Shown piece by piece: positions 19,778 through 30,292 of a stretch of DNA of 64,000 bases. Made by a program: the position numbers and the translations under genes. The notes below the pieces were generated by a model that did no database searches, was not told the origin of the DNA, and saw nothing but the letters and a program-made list of their open reading frames with translations. This DNA is from Chlorops oryzae (taxonomy: Eukaryota; Arthropoda; Insecta; Diptera; Chloropidae), in contig CM035809.1 of NCBI GenBank assembly GCA_020466095.1, positions 2,143,393 through 2,207,392 on the forward strand, read 5' to 3'. Each line of letters opens with the position of its first letter. Position 1 is the first letter of the stretch.

Positions 19778-20266
19778 TTAAGAATTATTTATTTTATGTT
19801 TATGGTACAACCTCACATGTTCGGCATAGTCCCAGAATGAGGCGTGCGGAAACTGTTTGTAACAGAATACACATCCTCTTCGAAAAAGTGATACGTGCGA
19901 TTTTTTTAAATGATGAACAGTTCTATGCACTGAACAGAATGGGCAAAATATAATTTGACTTCTGGATGACTCTTTGAATAACTTGTAGTTGAGAATTTCA
20001 ATTACGATGTCATCCGTTTTCTTGGTGTCGGCATACCGTCTTCCGTCCTTTTGTATTTTCAGCACTTTCGCAATTATGGCCTCCCTTTTGCTTTTCCGGT
20101 TTTTTTCCCAATTTGAGTTTGAAAAGAAGGACCCAAAACTTCTTTGAAACTTTCTGAAATTCCTGGTTCCATTGCCAAAATGTTTTTTAACTTTGGTAAG
20201 TTTTGCTGCGTCATCTTTAACTAGATTCCCAGCAAAGAATGATACCGCAACTATACCAATACTCAT
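19778..20266 (-). pseudogene. Small C2H2 zinc-finger protein, frameshifted copy (U2)
   Basis: The fingers FCPFCSVHRTVHHLKKSH and CVFCYKQFPHASFWDYAEH are preserved, but a single-base deletion in the KREA codons (CCCTTTTGC against CCCTTTTCGC in U1) joins them to the wrong upstream frame (MSIGIVAVSFFAG..), so the EVLGPS N-terminus is lost. See 11839-12276. Confidence 0.55.
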
Positions 20267-20692
20267 GCACAGCTTTTGGCGTTACCAACACATGTGAAAT
20301 ATGAATTTTTTAATTACTTTTGGTGCTGCTGTTTTTTCAATTAAGTAACTAGATCAGTAGCTCGGTTACTTTTTACACAACATAGAAATTTTAATATCAA
20401 ATTAATTTTACAAATAGATAAAGGATTTTTCAGTAAGTCAAAACAAATGATTTTTGTTAATTTCATTACATGCCTAATATCGACCCCTTCGATTTAAAAA
20501 AAAAACTACCTGACATCGCTCATGAATTGAGGTACTCAAAAGAGTAATGAGTCTTATATTATACATTTCACAAAAAATAATTTTCAAATATAAGAAAATT
20601 GAACAAAACACACATTTCTGTTCTGCGAGGTACTTTGATTCCTTTTTTTGCGGTTTATGAAAAAATGGAAGGATTAAAGCGTCAGTTCCAAT

Positions 20693-20930
20693 TACGCTTA
20701 ATTGCATTTCCCCGCTTAATTGCATTTCCCCGCTTAATTGCATTTCCCCGCTTAATTGCATTTCCCCCGCTTAATTGCATTCCCGCTTAATTGCATTTCC
20801 CCCGCTTAATTGCATTTCCCCGCTTAATTAAATTTCCCGCTTAATTGAATTTCCCGCTTATTTGAATTTCCCGCTTATTTGAATTTCCCGCTTAATTGAA
20901 TTTCCCGCTTAATTGAATTTTCCCACTTAA
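20693..20930. repeat. 16-18-bp minisatellite, expanded (U2)
   Basis: About fourteen units of GCTTAATTGCATTTCCCC and variants, against about eight at 12757-12895. The plus-strand open frame at 20599-20790 (LIAFPR repeats) is a by-product. Confidence 0.9.
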
Positions 20931-21376
20931 TTGAAATTCATGCTTAATGCAATGAACGCGTACGTGCACATGTTCACCGCAAAACAACTTTTTTTCTAGG
21001 GGCCTCCGGAGAATCGCTGCCACGGATTTGTTTATCAATAATTTCACTTTTTTTTTTTTTAAATATACTTTAGAAGTCAAGCTATAGCATGTACAAAAAA
21101 AAATATTTGGTTTTTGGTTCTTGAAATGTTGTACATTCAGAAGAAAAAACGTTCCAAAATTTTTTTAAACTATTCATCCCCTTAAATATTGGATACAATT
21201 CTAATTTAGTTTATTTTTGCTCCCATATATAAAGTGTAAATTTGGAAATTATAAAAGTTTTTAAATAATGGTTATTAGTCTTTAATTTTTTGCAATTATT
21301 TGCTCAATAACTTGAGTACGTTATTCAGAATAATTTTTATATATTTTTCCCAATTATTAAGACCAAAAGAAAGCTT

Positions 21377-22160
21377 TTAAATTATAGAAAAAATATTTTG
21401 TCGCGCTACAAAAAAAATTTCAGACCACTGTGCCCCGCACCGCAGGAAAAAGTCCTCGTACTCGGTATGCTCTATTAACTGGATAACTAGGCTAGTCCAG
21501 TGGTCCTGCTGTTGGTCTGCTTTTAATCTTTCTTTCAAGGTGGTCTTTACTAATAATTGATATATTCTGTTTAAAATTGTGACTTCTTTTGGTCTCGGCT
21601 GACGACGGTACTCCAGACTATAGTCGAATTCCTGCAAGAAGCTTTTCCATCTTTCTACATTTGAAAAAGCTCCACGATTAGCTACGATTCGTACTTTTGT
21701 GTCCCGCAAGCGGTTTTGCCACTTCTTCAACGCGGAAATGGCGGCCAGGACTTCCAATTCACATTGGGAATACCGAGATTCTGAATCTGTTGTTCTTCTA
21801 CTCATAGATTCAATAGGAAACCACGAAAAATGGGGGGGAATCTTTTGGAGAAGGGTAACGCTATAGGTATGTTGATTTGCAAACGTCAGGATTTTCTTCA
21901 GGGTGTCCGGATTGAATAATGTCAAAACCGGGGCATTCATTAGGAATCCTTTAATTTGTTTAAATGCTAGCTCGCATTCGATATTGATAGAGAAATTTGA
22001 ATCTTTCCGGAGTAGGTCTGATAGTGGCTTTACCACCATTGCATACTCCGGAACGAACCTTCTTAGGTGCGATGTTAATCCCAGGAATTTCTTTACTGAA
22101 TCTTGATCGCGTGGGAATGGTGATCTTCGTATCCTTCTCAGAAATTTTTATACCCGACAC
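21377..22160 (-). pseudogene. Ty3/gypsy-like RT C-terminus and RNase H remnant (U3)
   Basis: Same region as 5032-5814. In this copy the RNase H frame extends upstream through VVKPLSDLLRKDSNF, restoring the natural connection that is shifted in U1, but a 30-bp deletion removes the AMSKADKQPC segment near 21659. The catalytic Asp is missing as in U1. Inactive. Confidence 0.8.
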
Positions 22161-23018
22161 ACTCTGTGTAAAGGGTATATTGCGTTTGTGTGGTTGTGTG
22201 TAATACCCAGAACCAGTTGAGATAGACTATACAAAATATATATAGAAATGATCAGCGTCGCCAGGAGATTCGATTTAGCCATGTCCGTCTGTCTGTCTGT
22301 CCGTCTGTCCGTATGTTTGTATACAGTTTTCTTATCGAAGGAGTTGAGTTATCTTGATGAAATTTGATATGCATACTCACAAGCACATGAGTAAGAACAA
22401 GTTCGAGTATGGACCCGATCGGACAATTTTTAGGGGTACCTCCAGTACTAGGGTCTGTTACGAAAATCACAAAAACTGCTCTTAAATCGAAGTTTTTCAA
22501 GATATTTTGATGAAATTTGATAGTTGAACATATTTGAAGTCAAGTTACTCAATTTCAAAATATTGGAAAAATGGGCGTGGCCGAAGGGCGTTTTTCGAAA
22601 ATTGCCTCCTACACCCGAAATTCAAATGGGACGTGAACGAAACTTGGCAGTTATGCTTCCTTTGTAGCCATAAACATCCTTTCAAAAAATTTCCTTATTC
22701 GGTCCATTATTAAGAGTACCTCCAGTACTAGGCTCTGCCACAAAAATCTCAAAACTGCCCCAAAATCGGATTTTTTTGAGATATTCCACTGAAACTTAGA
22801 ACTTGACCGTATATTAAGGCCTCCGATTAGAAAACAAAATAATTGGAAAAGTGGGCGTGGTAAAAGGGTGGTTTTCATTGGAAATTAAGAAATTTAACAA
22901 AAGTCGGTATATGGGGCCCCTAATGGCCAATCACCTCTTGATATTACAAATTATTTGAACACGTGTGTCTGTGTCGGGTATTTTATTGTCAGGCTCGCCT
23001 GACTATAACACCCTTACT
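22146..23018 (+). mobile_element. mini-me/DINE-1-like element nested in pol (U3)
   Basis: Full second copy of 5800-6672 with the TTTAGCCATGTCCGTCTGTC block near 22275. Being present in U1 and U3 at the same position, it predates the duplication. Confidence 0.75.
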
Positions 23019-23035
23019 TGTTTTTTAGCTGGTCT

Positions 23036-23690
23036 TATTGTTACCCCTCTATTTGATACCCCCTGAAAAGGAACTCGCTCGACATGCACTTGCTATGATT
23101 CCAATTTATTTCTAGTCCCCCTTCTTTTACCGCATTTAATACTTTGGTTAAGTTCTGTATCCCTTCCAACTCTGAGTTGGCCGAGACGACTATTTAGCTA
23201 AACCAAAGGGTACGTAATTGAATTCATATTGTCCATGTTCTCTTACAAATGATGTAAAATGTTTGGAGCCTTCTGCAATTGGTATACGTAAAGAACTTGC
23301 TCTTACCACTAACGTGGTGTAAAATTTCGCTTCTTGCAGTCTTATCAGTACATCGTCGAGGGATAAAACCGGCGGGTTCTCCGGAAGAATTCTTTGATTT
23401 AACTTGTGGTATTTTGACCCTGAAAGATTCTTTTCTGTTTTTTCCTGATACTTTATAGATTGCCGATGAGTATTCAGATGTGCTGAGTCGAATTGTCCAA
23501 TCGGTTAACCACTCATTCATCTGGATATTGACTATTTCTCGATCGCATGCGGGCAGCTTGGCTGGGAGATACGAAAATGGAATGTTGTCGATTAATCGCA
23601 ATCCCAACTTTACTGGCGAATTTAAATTTCTGATCGAACGATAGTTCCTGACTAATATTTCTATTTCTTCTCGAGTGTTATGATCTAAAT
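23036..23690 (-). pseudogene. Ty3/gypsy-like reverse transcriptase remnant (U3)
   Basis: Third copy of the RT region (best frame 23224-23607). It carries the same extra base as U1, so it is frameshifted, and is truncated at the block boundary near 23749. Confidence 0.8.
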
Positions 23691-23746
23691 GCGCTAAATC
23701 GAGTTACTATTCGGCGAACCTATGACATTGAAGTTTAAGAATTCTT

Positions 23747-24640
23747 CTTTAACGAAATTTCCCCACATTGGCAGCACTGAAACATGTGTAATAGTCGTCA
23801 AACTAAATATCTCTAAATGCGAAATTGTCATGCGAACTTGAATTTCACTGTGGATTTCACCAATCCAGTTCTGATTACTAAATAATCTAGTTATTAACTT
23901 AAAATATAATAAAAAAATAATTAAAAAATGTTTAATATTAGCTTAATACAAAGGTGTGGCGTCCAAACGCCTTACATATAGTCTTTTGTGATTTTCTAAA
24001 TGCCCAATATTTTATGCAATTTCCCCACAAATGTTATTCAAGTTTTCAACTGACAATAAAACCGTTTAATCCTTCAAATGCGAATTGTCAAACGTTCTTT
24101 GAATTTCAAGGAATTCCAATGGTTCATCACTTTTTTACAACTTATACCTAAATAGAAAATTTGAAAACATGTATTAAATATGTTTGACATTAAATGGATT
24201 TCATTAAAATATGTGCTGTTCTATGTGGTTTTAAGTCTCGATAGTCAAACAGCTATACAAAAATTTTCTAAAACTATTAAGTGTTAGACAATAGACGAAC
24301 CGTTTTAATAAAAAATCAGTTTGTATGAAAAATCCCTAGTATTCTTTCGAAATTTCTCCATGGCAACTCAAACATGTGATTAGTGTCAAATCAATATGTC
24401 CTCTCAAATGCGAAATTGTATGCGAACCTTGAATTTCCTGTGGATTTCACAATCGCAGTCAACACATTAACAAACGTTTCTAACCTTAAAAGTGTATATA
24501 AGAATAGACAGCTAAATAAAAACAGTGTATTAAAATCATTCAAGGCACCAAATGTTCTCCAAACGCTTCAATTAGTCATTTTGGATTTTCTAATCTTCGA
24601 GTAAATTCTATTTTTTCTTCACAAATCAATTCAAGTTTTC
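23747..24640. repeat. ~300-bp repeat array R2-R4
   Basis: R2 (23747-24027) is a close match to R1; 24028-24335 and 24336-24640 are diverged further units, with shared landmarks such as CAAATGCGAAATTG, GTGGATTTCAC and TTTTCAACTGACAAT. The permuted block lies between R1 and R2, as if inserted in a pre-existing tandem array. Confidence 0.65.
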
Positions 24641-25105
24641 AACTGACAATGGGAAAACCGTTTTAATCATTTCAGTATTTCAAACGCATTAATATAAGGA
24701 ATAATTGTATGAAATTACTATTTTTTAAATTATTCCAATCTAAAAATGTTCCGGAACATTTTCAAATATTATATTACTATGTTACATAAGCGTAATTCCA
24801 TGTTGTATAATGTAAAATTACTCCATCAGACACACGACAAATTTTCAAATTAATATCATGCAAAAAAACGTTGTATCAAAATTTCTCTTCCTTTCTTATA
24901 TCAGCACTATATCAAATTAGATTGTTCCATTATGCAGGTTACAACGTAGTAAACGTAGCTACAATCCGAAAACATTTTTAACTTTCCAAAGTTTTTAAGT
25001 TAGAACGCCGGTATTTTTAATGCATTTAAGGCGACCAACTGATTTTCAAACCATGAGTGTAGTAGCGATACAAAATTACAAGTTTTCCGAAGTCAGACAT
25101 ACCAA
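24641..25105. other. Non-coding stretch
   Basis: AT-rich, with one ATGTTCCGGAACAT palindrome near 24747 that also appears in both arms of the hairpin that follows. No gene seen. Confidence 0.4.
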
Positions 25106-25257
25106 GTCCGAAGTCATACATATTTGAAACATGTTCCGGAACATTTAGTTCGTTGGCAAGAGACGCAGGAGGCAAGGAAAAGTGTCCATGCCTCCTGCGT
25201 CTCTTGCCCACGAACTAAATGTTCCGGAACATATTTCAAATATTTATGACTTCGGAC
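25106..25257. repeat. Long hairpin, ~68-bp arms, 15-nt loop
   Basis: GTCCGAAGTCATACATATTT at 25106 pairs with the complement of the segment ending TATTTATGACTTCGGAC at 25257. Pairing continues through ATGTTCCGGAACAT, TTAGTTCG and GGCAAGAGACGCAGGAGGCA, interrupted by only a few mismatches. The loop is about AGGAAAAGTGTCCAT. A transcript would fold into a long near-perfect stem like a hairpin-RNA precursor; equally it could be a palindromic MITE. No target duplication was seen. Confidence 0.75.
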
Positions 25258-25436
25258 AACTGCCGAACGAGGAGACCAATACATACATAAAATTATGAAT
25301 GTTTTAAGCATAATTGTTCTTGCTGCATTCGAAATTTCCATACCATCAAAAACAGTCAATGGTCGGAGTCGAAATTATCAGCTAATTATCTATAGTTTCC
25401 CAATAAAACAAATTACCTTAAATAACAAGAAGAACA

Positions 25437-25590
25437 ATGTCGCAACTACCAACAATAAATAATTTGTTAAAACCGCAAGTGCATTTACACGAACAACTGG
25501 AAGATGTTTTGGGGCCATCTATGTTGAATCTAATGAATGGGAAGACGCTTGTGGAAAAACGCAAAATCGCAGCGGCAAAGTTGCGGGTGC
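25437..25590 (+). pseudogene. Fragment with the EVLGPS-type N-terminal module
   Basis: Starts MSQLPTINNLLKPQVHLHEQ then LEDVLGPSMLNLMNGKT and KRKIAAAKLRV. This parallels the N-terminus of the C2H2 gene at 12276 (LPKLKNIL.., FKEVLGPSF.., KREAIMAKVLKIQ). After about residue 50 it runs into GC-rich GGGTGCGCTGC repeats and the similarity ends. No zinc fingers follow. It is probably a truncated paralog interrupted by the Harbinger insertion. Confidence 0.45.
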
Positions 25591-25744
25591 GCTGCGGGTG
25601 CGCTGCGCAGATCGATGTGTCGTGTATGATGCTGTTTGAGCTGTTTGTGCAGATGTCTGTGCGAATACGAATTCGTTTTGATTTTTGGTCGCGCTGCACA
25701 AACAAGTCTGATCGTCTATGGCGATTTTTATTCAGTCTTGAGAG

Positions 25745-25923
25745 CATACAGAACTATAGCTGCAACTTCGGCCAAAAGCTATTACGTGTTACACCACACT
25801 TTCTATTACGTGGTTCACCACAACACTCGACTTATGGCGTGGTTCACCACAGTTGAACTTTTTCACCAAATCATGCCATAACGCGCCAAAATTTGGCCGA
25901 AGTTGCAGCTATAGTTCTATATG
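25745..25923. mobile_element. 179-bp MITE with CTTGAGAG target duplication
   Basis: Inverted ends CATACAGAACTATAGCTGC and CATATAGAACTATAGCTGC (complement of the right end) extend into CAACTTCGGCCAAA, giving ~35-bp arms. The flanks are the same 8 bp, CTTGAGAG, at 25737-25744 and 25924-25931. It sits just upstream of the MADF gene. Confidence 0.8.
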
Positions 25924-25964
25924 CTTGAGAGATTTTGCAGCGCGAGCGCATCTGTACGGAAAAG

Positions 25965-26306
25965 ATGTCAGATGACAGAAGTTTTTGGGAAGAATTTATT
26001 GAACAATATAAAAGTTTGCCATCGCTGTGGAAAATTAAAAGCAAGGAATATAGCAACAGAGTGGAGAAAAATAGGGATTATGAAATGTTGGTTGAGAAAT
26101 TAAAAGAAATTGACCCAGCAGCGAATAGAGATGTAGTTGTTAAAAAGATAAATAACATGCGTTCAGCTTATCGCTATAAGCTAAAGTTAAAAAAAATAAG
26201 AGACAGCGAGAAATCTGGAGCAGGCAGCGATGATGTGTATGTGTCTACATTGTGGTATTTCAATTTGCTTGATTTCCTACGCGATCAGGAACAATCCATG
26301 CTCTAG
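25965..26306 (+). CDS. MADF (Myb/SANT-like) DNA-binding protein of a PIF/Harbinger transposon
   Basis: About 113 codons from MSDDRSFWEEF. The body is a MADF domain: FIEQYKSLPSLWKIKSKEY, NR, a Lys-rich helix, RDVVVKKINNMRSAYRYKLK, SGAGSDDVYVSTLWYFNLLDFL. Harbinger elements carry such a protein convergent with the transposase and need it for nuclear import and end binding; the transposase lies tail-to-tail at 26471. The product stops soon after the domain and lacks the usual long C-terminus, so it is likely truncated. The longer frame from 25935 adds only out-of-context residues; the ATG at 25965 is preferred. Confidence 0.7.
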   Translation: MSDDRSFWEEFIEQYKSLPSLWKIKSKEYSNRVEKNRDYEMLVEKLKEIDPAANRDVVVKKINNMRSAYRYKLKLKKIRDSEKSGAGSDDVYVSTLWYFNLLDFLRDQEQSML

Positions 26307-26470
26307 AGATCGAATCCGCATAAAAAACTCGATTATTCCTTTTCAAATTCGATTTGATTTGAAATGAACTCGAATTCTAGAGCATGTCTCTAAGTTTCCA
26401 GATTAAAATATCCTAAAAAGACGAAATGAATGATATTTCTCATCTGAGTTTAGTAATATTCTTCTTTATT

Positions 26471-27024
26471 TTAATTTTTTGTTTTGTTTAATACATTGTC
26501 TTGCCACGAAACCTTTCCTACTGTATTGAAAAAATTGCAATAACCTTCACGTACGTTTTTTGCGTAGTTAGATGCATTTTTAGCACTTGAAGGTTGAAGT
26601 GCTTGAAATATTGTGCCATTTTGGGTTGAGTTGCTTTCGCTTGTTCCTTCTTGACCAAGATCATCCGTAGAGTAAGTTTCATGATTTTGTTTACGCAAAA
26701 AGTTATGCAAGTAACAACATGCAAGAGTAATTGTTGTGGCTTTTTCCGGCGATAGGTTTATCGTGGTTAGCAGTAATCTGAATCTTGATGACAGAATTCC
26801 GAAAGCATTTTCAACAATACGTCGAGCTCTCGATAGTCTATAATTAAAAATTACTTCGTCCTTTTTCATAGTACTGTGGCTGAAAGGCTTCATTACATTT
26901 GGCAACAACGGAAATGCATCGTCAGCCACAAAAACAAAAGGCATTTCCTCGTGACACCCCGGTAACGGCTCAGGATTCGGAATTTTTAAGGTGTTTCCTT
27001 TAGCTTGTTCGAAAACTTTAAATT
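26471..27024 (-). pseudogene. PIF/Harbinger transposase (HARBI1-like), C-terminal part
   Basis: DDE_Tnp_4-type nuclease region. The frame is open from about 27024 (KFKVFEQAKGNTLKIPNPEP, then LPGCHEEMPFVFVADDAFPL) through MKPFS, NYRLSRARRIVENAFGILSS and TTITLACCYLHNFLRK. These are the second Asp (VADDAFPL) and the downstream Glu-bearing helix (RARRIVENAFG) of the catalytic triad. The N-terminal half with the first Asp is not in frame: sequence beyond 27030 is badly decayed. A related fragment with that first Asp is at 28880-29215. Not a functional transposase as it stands. Confidence 0.8.
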
Positions 27025-28560
27025 TATTATATCACCCTTAGGTCAGAAGATCTTACCATAATCCTTAGCAAAATTCATCATTACATAATCGTACGTACAT
27101 TAAGCATATCTTGGTCCACTTATAATAGTAATATAATTTCGTTCATAGCTCGGTAGGAAAAGATCCACTAAATCTGCTGAAGGTTGAGCCAATTGTTTGA
27201 CGATTGTTATGCGTAAATCGAGAAAACGTAGAAATGGCGAAATCGTAAGGAATAGAGTTTAACGGAAAATATGATTAGCTATAACTTCTTTTCGACTCGT
27301 CTGTGAAGTATGCTGAATGGAATGCTGAAGAGAATATCCACGATCTTAAGAAATAGGCAATATAGATAATATTGGAAATAATACAAAAAAATTATATTTT
27401 TTAGATAGATCCCAAAACACACGATGCTTTTTGTCGACTGCAACTTTTATCACGCTGAATTGTCGGCTTGAGCCCTTTCACTCTAGCGGCGATCTTTCTC
27501 ATTTAATCCGAAATTAAATATTTGCGAGTCTTCTCAGTTCACTGACTTTGCAATGTTTTGTAAAATTTCCATTTAACTGGTGAAGCTGATTTACCATTTC
27601 ATTTAGTCCACGAATACTTGAATCAAACTCAAGGCGCTCCTTTGGACTTAGTCAAGATCTAGCAGGATAGTCATTTTGAACACTTGCATTCATAGATTGT
27701 AAGCCGTAGTCAAAATTGGTCTTATGACTATTGATAAAAATTTGTACCAGTTTGAGGGGAGACATAGTTTATGAGCAATCGTGTTAAGCCTTAGGGTTAA
27801 TTTAGTCTTTTGGTCCAATGTGCGAAGTCAGACTTATATATATAGGATGAATGCCAAGGTAATGTTGACCTCCGTCTTTTCGTGGAATTCGGAATTGTCA
27901 GAAATAGGATCTGAACCAGATGTATTCGATTGATGCGTAACATGTGACATGGGGTCCAGTATTTAACTCATTTAAAAATGGTTTGAAGATCGCCACACTG
28001 CCAGCCACATTATGAATTTTATTAATGATGCAGTTAAAAGCTTGGAAGCTTGATATTACTAACATATGTCCACTTGATAGCTGTTGAGTAGAACGTTGCT
28101 AACGACCTACGATAGGGAATATCTGCAAAATATAATAAATGAAGGCCGTCTTCACTCGAGCCTGCGGTACTCACAAATAAGCTTTATTTCAAATTTGGTT
28201 TAATACGAATTTTGTATTTACTTAGGAAGCTTCTATTAACATAGGTATGATTCGAAGCGATCGGAACATTTTAGGAAAAGCGTCTATTTTTATGTAGAGC
28301 CCGTCATGCCATACTTGCAAAATGCAGTTTTCGTACTTCCAAGCTAAAAGGCTGTAGCATATTCGCGAGTTCGTATGCACTATTCATAATACGATTAAAT
28401 TGTCGAAGTGTAATTTATTCGAAACCCATTAACTGATTGGGAATAATAGCTCTTAATTTATTTCGGTACAGTAAATTTTTCAAATCTTTAAAGCAAGGGA
28501 GCCGGATAATAGGCGATAAGATGAAACCTGAGTAGGATCTTCCTGGCTTACGCACCACTG
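26965..28560. repeat. Diverged duplicate of 28880-30290
   Basis: Collinear landmarks: CGGCTCAGGATTCGGAATTTTTAAGG at the start, GTCAGAAGATCTT, AAAGATCCACTA, CTTGAGCC/TCGAGCC followed by CACAAATAAG, and CTAAAAGGCTGT near the end. By eye the identity is roughly 65-75 percent with many scattered indels. It contains a decayed Harbinger part (27.0-27.6 kb) and a decayed mini-me part (about 27.75-28.5 kb). Confidence 0.55.
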
Positions 28561-28643
28561 TGTGTGTGGTCAACCCACCAGTATGATTCAAATTTGGAAA
28601 ATTATCCGTCGATTTATTATAGTTAAAAAGGATGTTCAGAAAC

Positions 28644-28880
28644 TCACCCTACAAATGGTATAATTGTTTCATTACTGGGTAATAAAATCAAACCCGGGGC
28701 TTTTTTGCATACTAATTCATTTTTTGTGACATTGCAAATGTCTCTTGGAGTAATAGTAATGAAAATTCTTTGAGTGTTTTCGGGATGAGTTCGGATTATG
28801 TACCCTGAAGTACCCGGATTTGGTTGGAAAACTTTGCTAAGGTGCAATGCAAATGCAGAAGCTTTCTCTTCGTCGTTACG
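28644..28880 (-). pseudogene. Jockey-type LINE reverse transcriptase fragment
   Basis: Reads SRNDEEKASAFALHLSKVFQ PN, then FITITPRDICN and KAPGLILL: the stretch between endonuclease and RT and the first RT block (usually ..KKAPGxDxI) of jockey-like LINEs. It is fused at its upstream end to Harbinger sequence (LKIPNPEP), so the junction near 28875 is chimeric. About 75 codons only. Confidence 0.65.
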
Positions 28881-29215
28881 CGACGGCTCAGGATTCGGAA
28901 TTTTTAAGGTGTTGTCCTTAAGCCTTGCGCAAAACTTTAAATCATTAAACCCCCAGCGTCAGAAGATCTTCCATTCCTGCCAAAATCCATCATTAAAAAT
29001 CTCGTAGTTAGCATTAACTACTGCCATTAAAACTATGGAAAAAGTCTTCTTTATAATTGTAAGTAGAAAGATCCACTACTCGCTGGTTGAGTGAATGTTG
29101 AGCGTGTTTGCCGTCAATCGCACCAATACAGTTGGGGAAATTCCAAGAATTATAAAAATTGTTAGCTTCTTTTTTCCACTCGTCTTGTCTCTGCGGAAGC
29201 TGAAAAATATCAAAT
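28880..29215 (-). pseudogene. PIF/Harbinger transposase fragment with first catalytic Asp
   Basis: Near 29060-29200 the minus strand reads QLPQRQDEWKKEANNFYNSW then NFPNCIGAIDGKHAQHSLNQ, the hallmark GAIDGKH block around the first catalytic Asp of Harbinger transposases. Downstream it is frameshifted and meets the LINE fragment. It supplies the part missing from 26471-27024 but is separated from it by about 2 kb. Confidence 0.7.
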
Positions 29216-29584
29216 TAAAAATGCATATATTACAAATATGAAATAATACAAAATTTTTATTTTTTCAGGAATGTATCCCTAAACACTACTGGATGCTTCG
29301 ATGTCGACTCCAACTTTTAGCACGCCAAGCGCTCTAGCCGTTTCTCTAGCCCAGCAGTATCTTTCCAAGTTCATCCGCAATATAAAATTTTGCCAGTCTT
29401 TCTATTCTTCCTGCTTTAATGGTGGCTGTAAAAGTTCCATTAACTTAAGCGGATATCCCCCATACGCACGAAACTGGACATCAACCTCAACGCCTTTGGC
29501 TGTCAAATCTAGCCACGAAGCTTTGTCAATCACGTTATATCGCACACCCGAGTCAACAATCAACTCTACATCGACTCACTCACT

Positions 29585-30250
29585 CATTATACCCAGCGTG
29601 AGCGGGGTATATTAGTTTTGTGCGAATCTTGTAACAGGGTGAACTTAGCTCCGGAGAAATAGACATATATATATATAGAAATGATGAGGATCCAAAACTG
29701 AATAGATTTAGACATGTCCGTCTGTCCGTCCGTCCGTGGTCGAATCTCCTCCGAAACGGCTGAACCAATGAAGTCGAAATTTGGTACACATGTATATCGG
29801 GGTCCGAGTATGATCCTAAGTAAAAATGGGAGAGATCCGCCCACTGCCACGCCCACAAATGAATATAATGTGTTTTCAGTAAAATGCTTGTAACTTGCGA
29901 ACCACTCAACACATTCCATTGATATTTGGTGAACTGCTAAACTACGAAAAGGGACATATACTGAAAAAATTGACGCCGTCTTCCTCGAGCCATGCCCACA
30001 AATAAGCCCACAAATAAGGGCTTATCGTAATTTGTGAAGTAAAAGGCGTAGAAGCTTCAAATTCGCAACATAGGTTGACCAAAGCGAATGGAAGGTGTAG
30101 GAAAATATTTTATGTGGCCCGCCCACTGCCACGCCCACAAATGCAGATTTTTCTTAACTTCCGAGCTAAAAGGCTGTTGTGTCGTCTAGGGAGCACGTCT
30201 AAGTAGATTATTGCAAGGAATTACTCGAAACCATTTAATGTTGAATATAG
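29585..30250 (+). mobile_element. mini-me/DINE-1-like element
   Basis: Starts TATACCCAGCGTGAGCGGGG, has ATATATATAGAAATGATGAGG and GACATGTCCGTCTGTCCGTC near 29715, then CCCGCCCACTGCCACGCCC near 29840 and 30118. The second half holds one unit of the ~110-bp repeat (AGGCGTAGAAGCTTCAAATT..) found as arrays at 33.7-35.0 kb. Confidence 0.75.
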
Positions 30251-30292
30251 CTTTTATTTATTTCTGTTAAAGCTAACATTAAATCCTTATGC

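Larger units (their letters stand above)
15001..23749. repeat. Circularly permuted second copy of unit U (U2 + U3)
   Basis: Bases 15001-20971 repeat 6028-12925, then 20972-23749 repeat 4599-7403. The unit therefore begins in its middle, runs to its right end, joins directly to its left end and proceeds past its own starting point, leaving 6028-7403 duplicated at both ends of the block. The left-end duplicate differs from U1 by an 11-bp deletion near 15505 and single-base changes, whereas the right-end duplicate agrees with U1 at those sites. The MITE of U1 is absent. Confidence 0.85.

Noticed and set aside
26518..26724. Second minus-strand ORF overlapping the Harbinger transposase
   Set aside because: Out of frame with the conserved catalytic region; a shadow.
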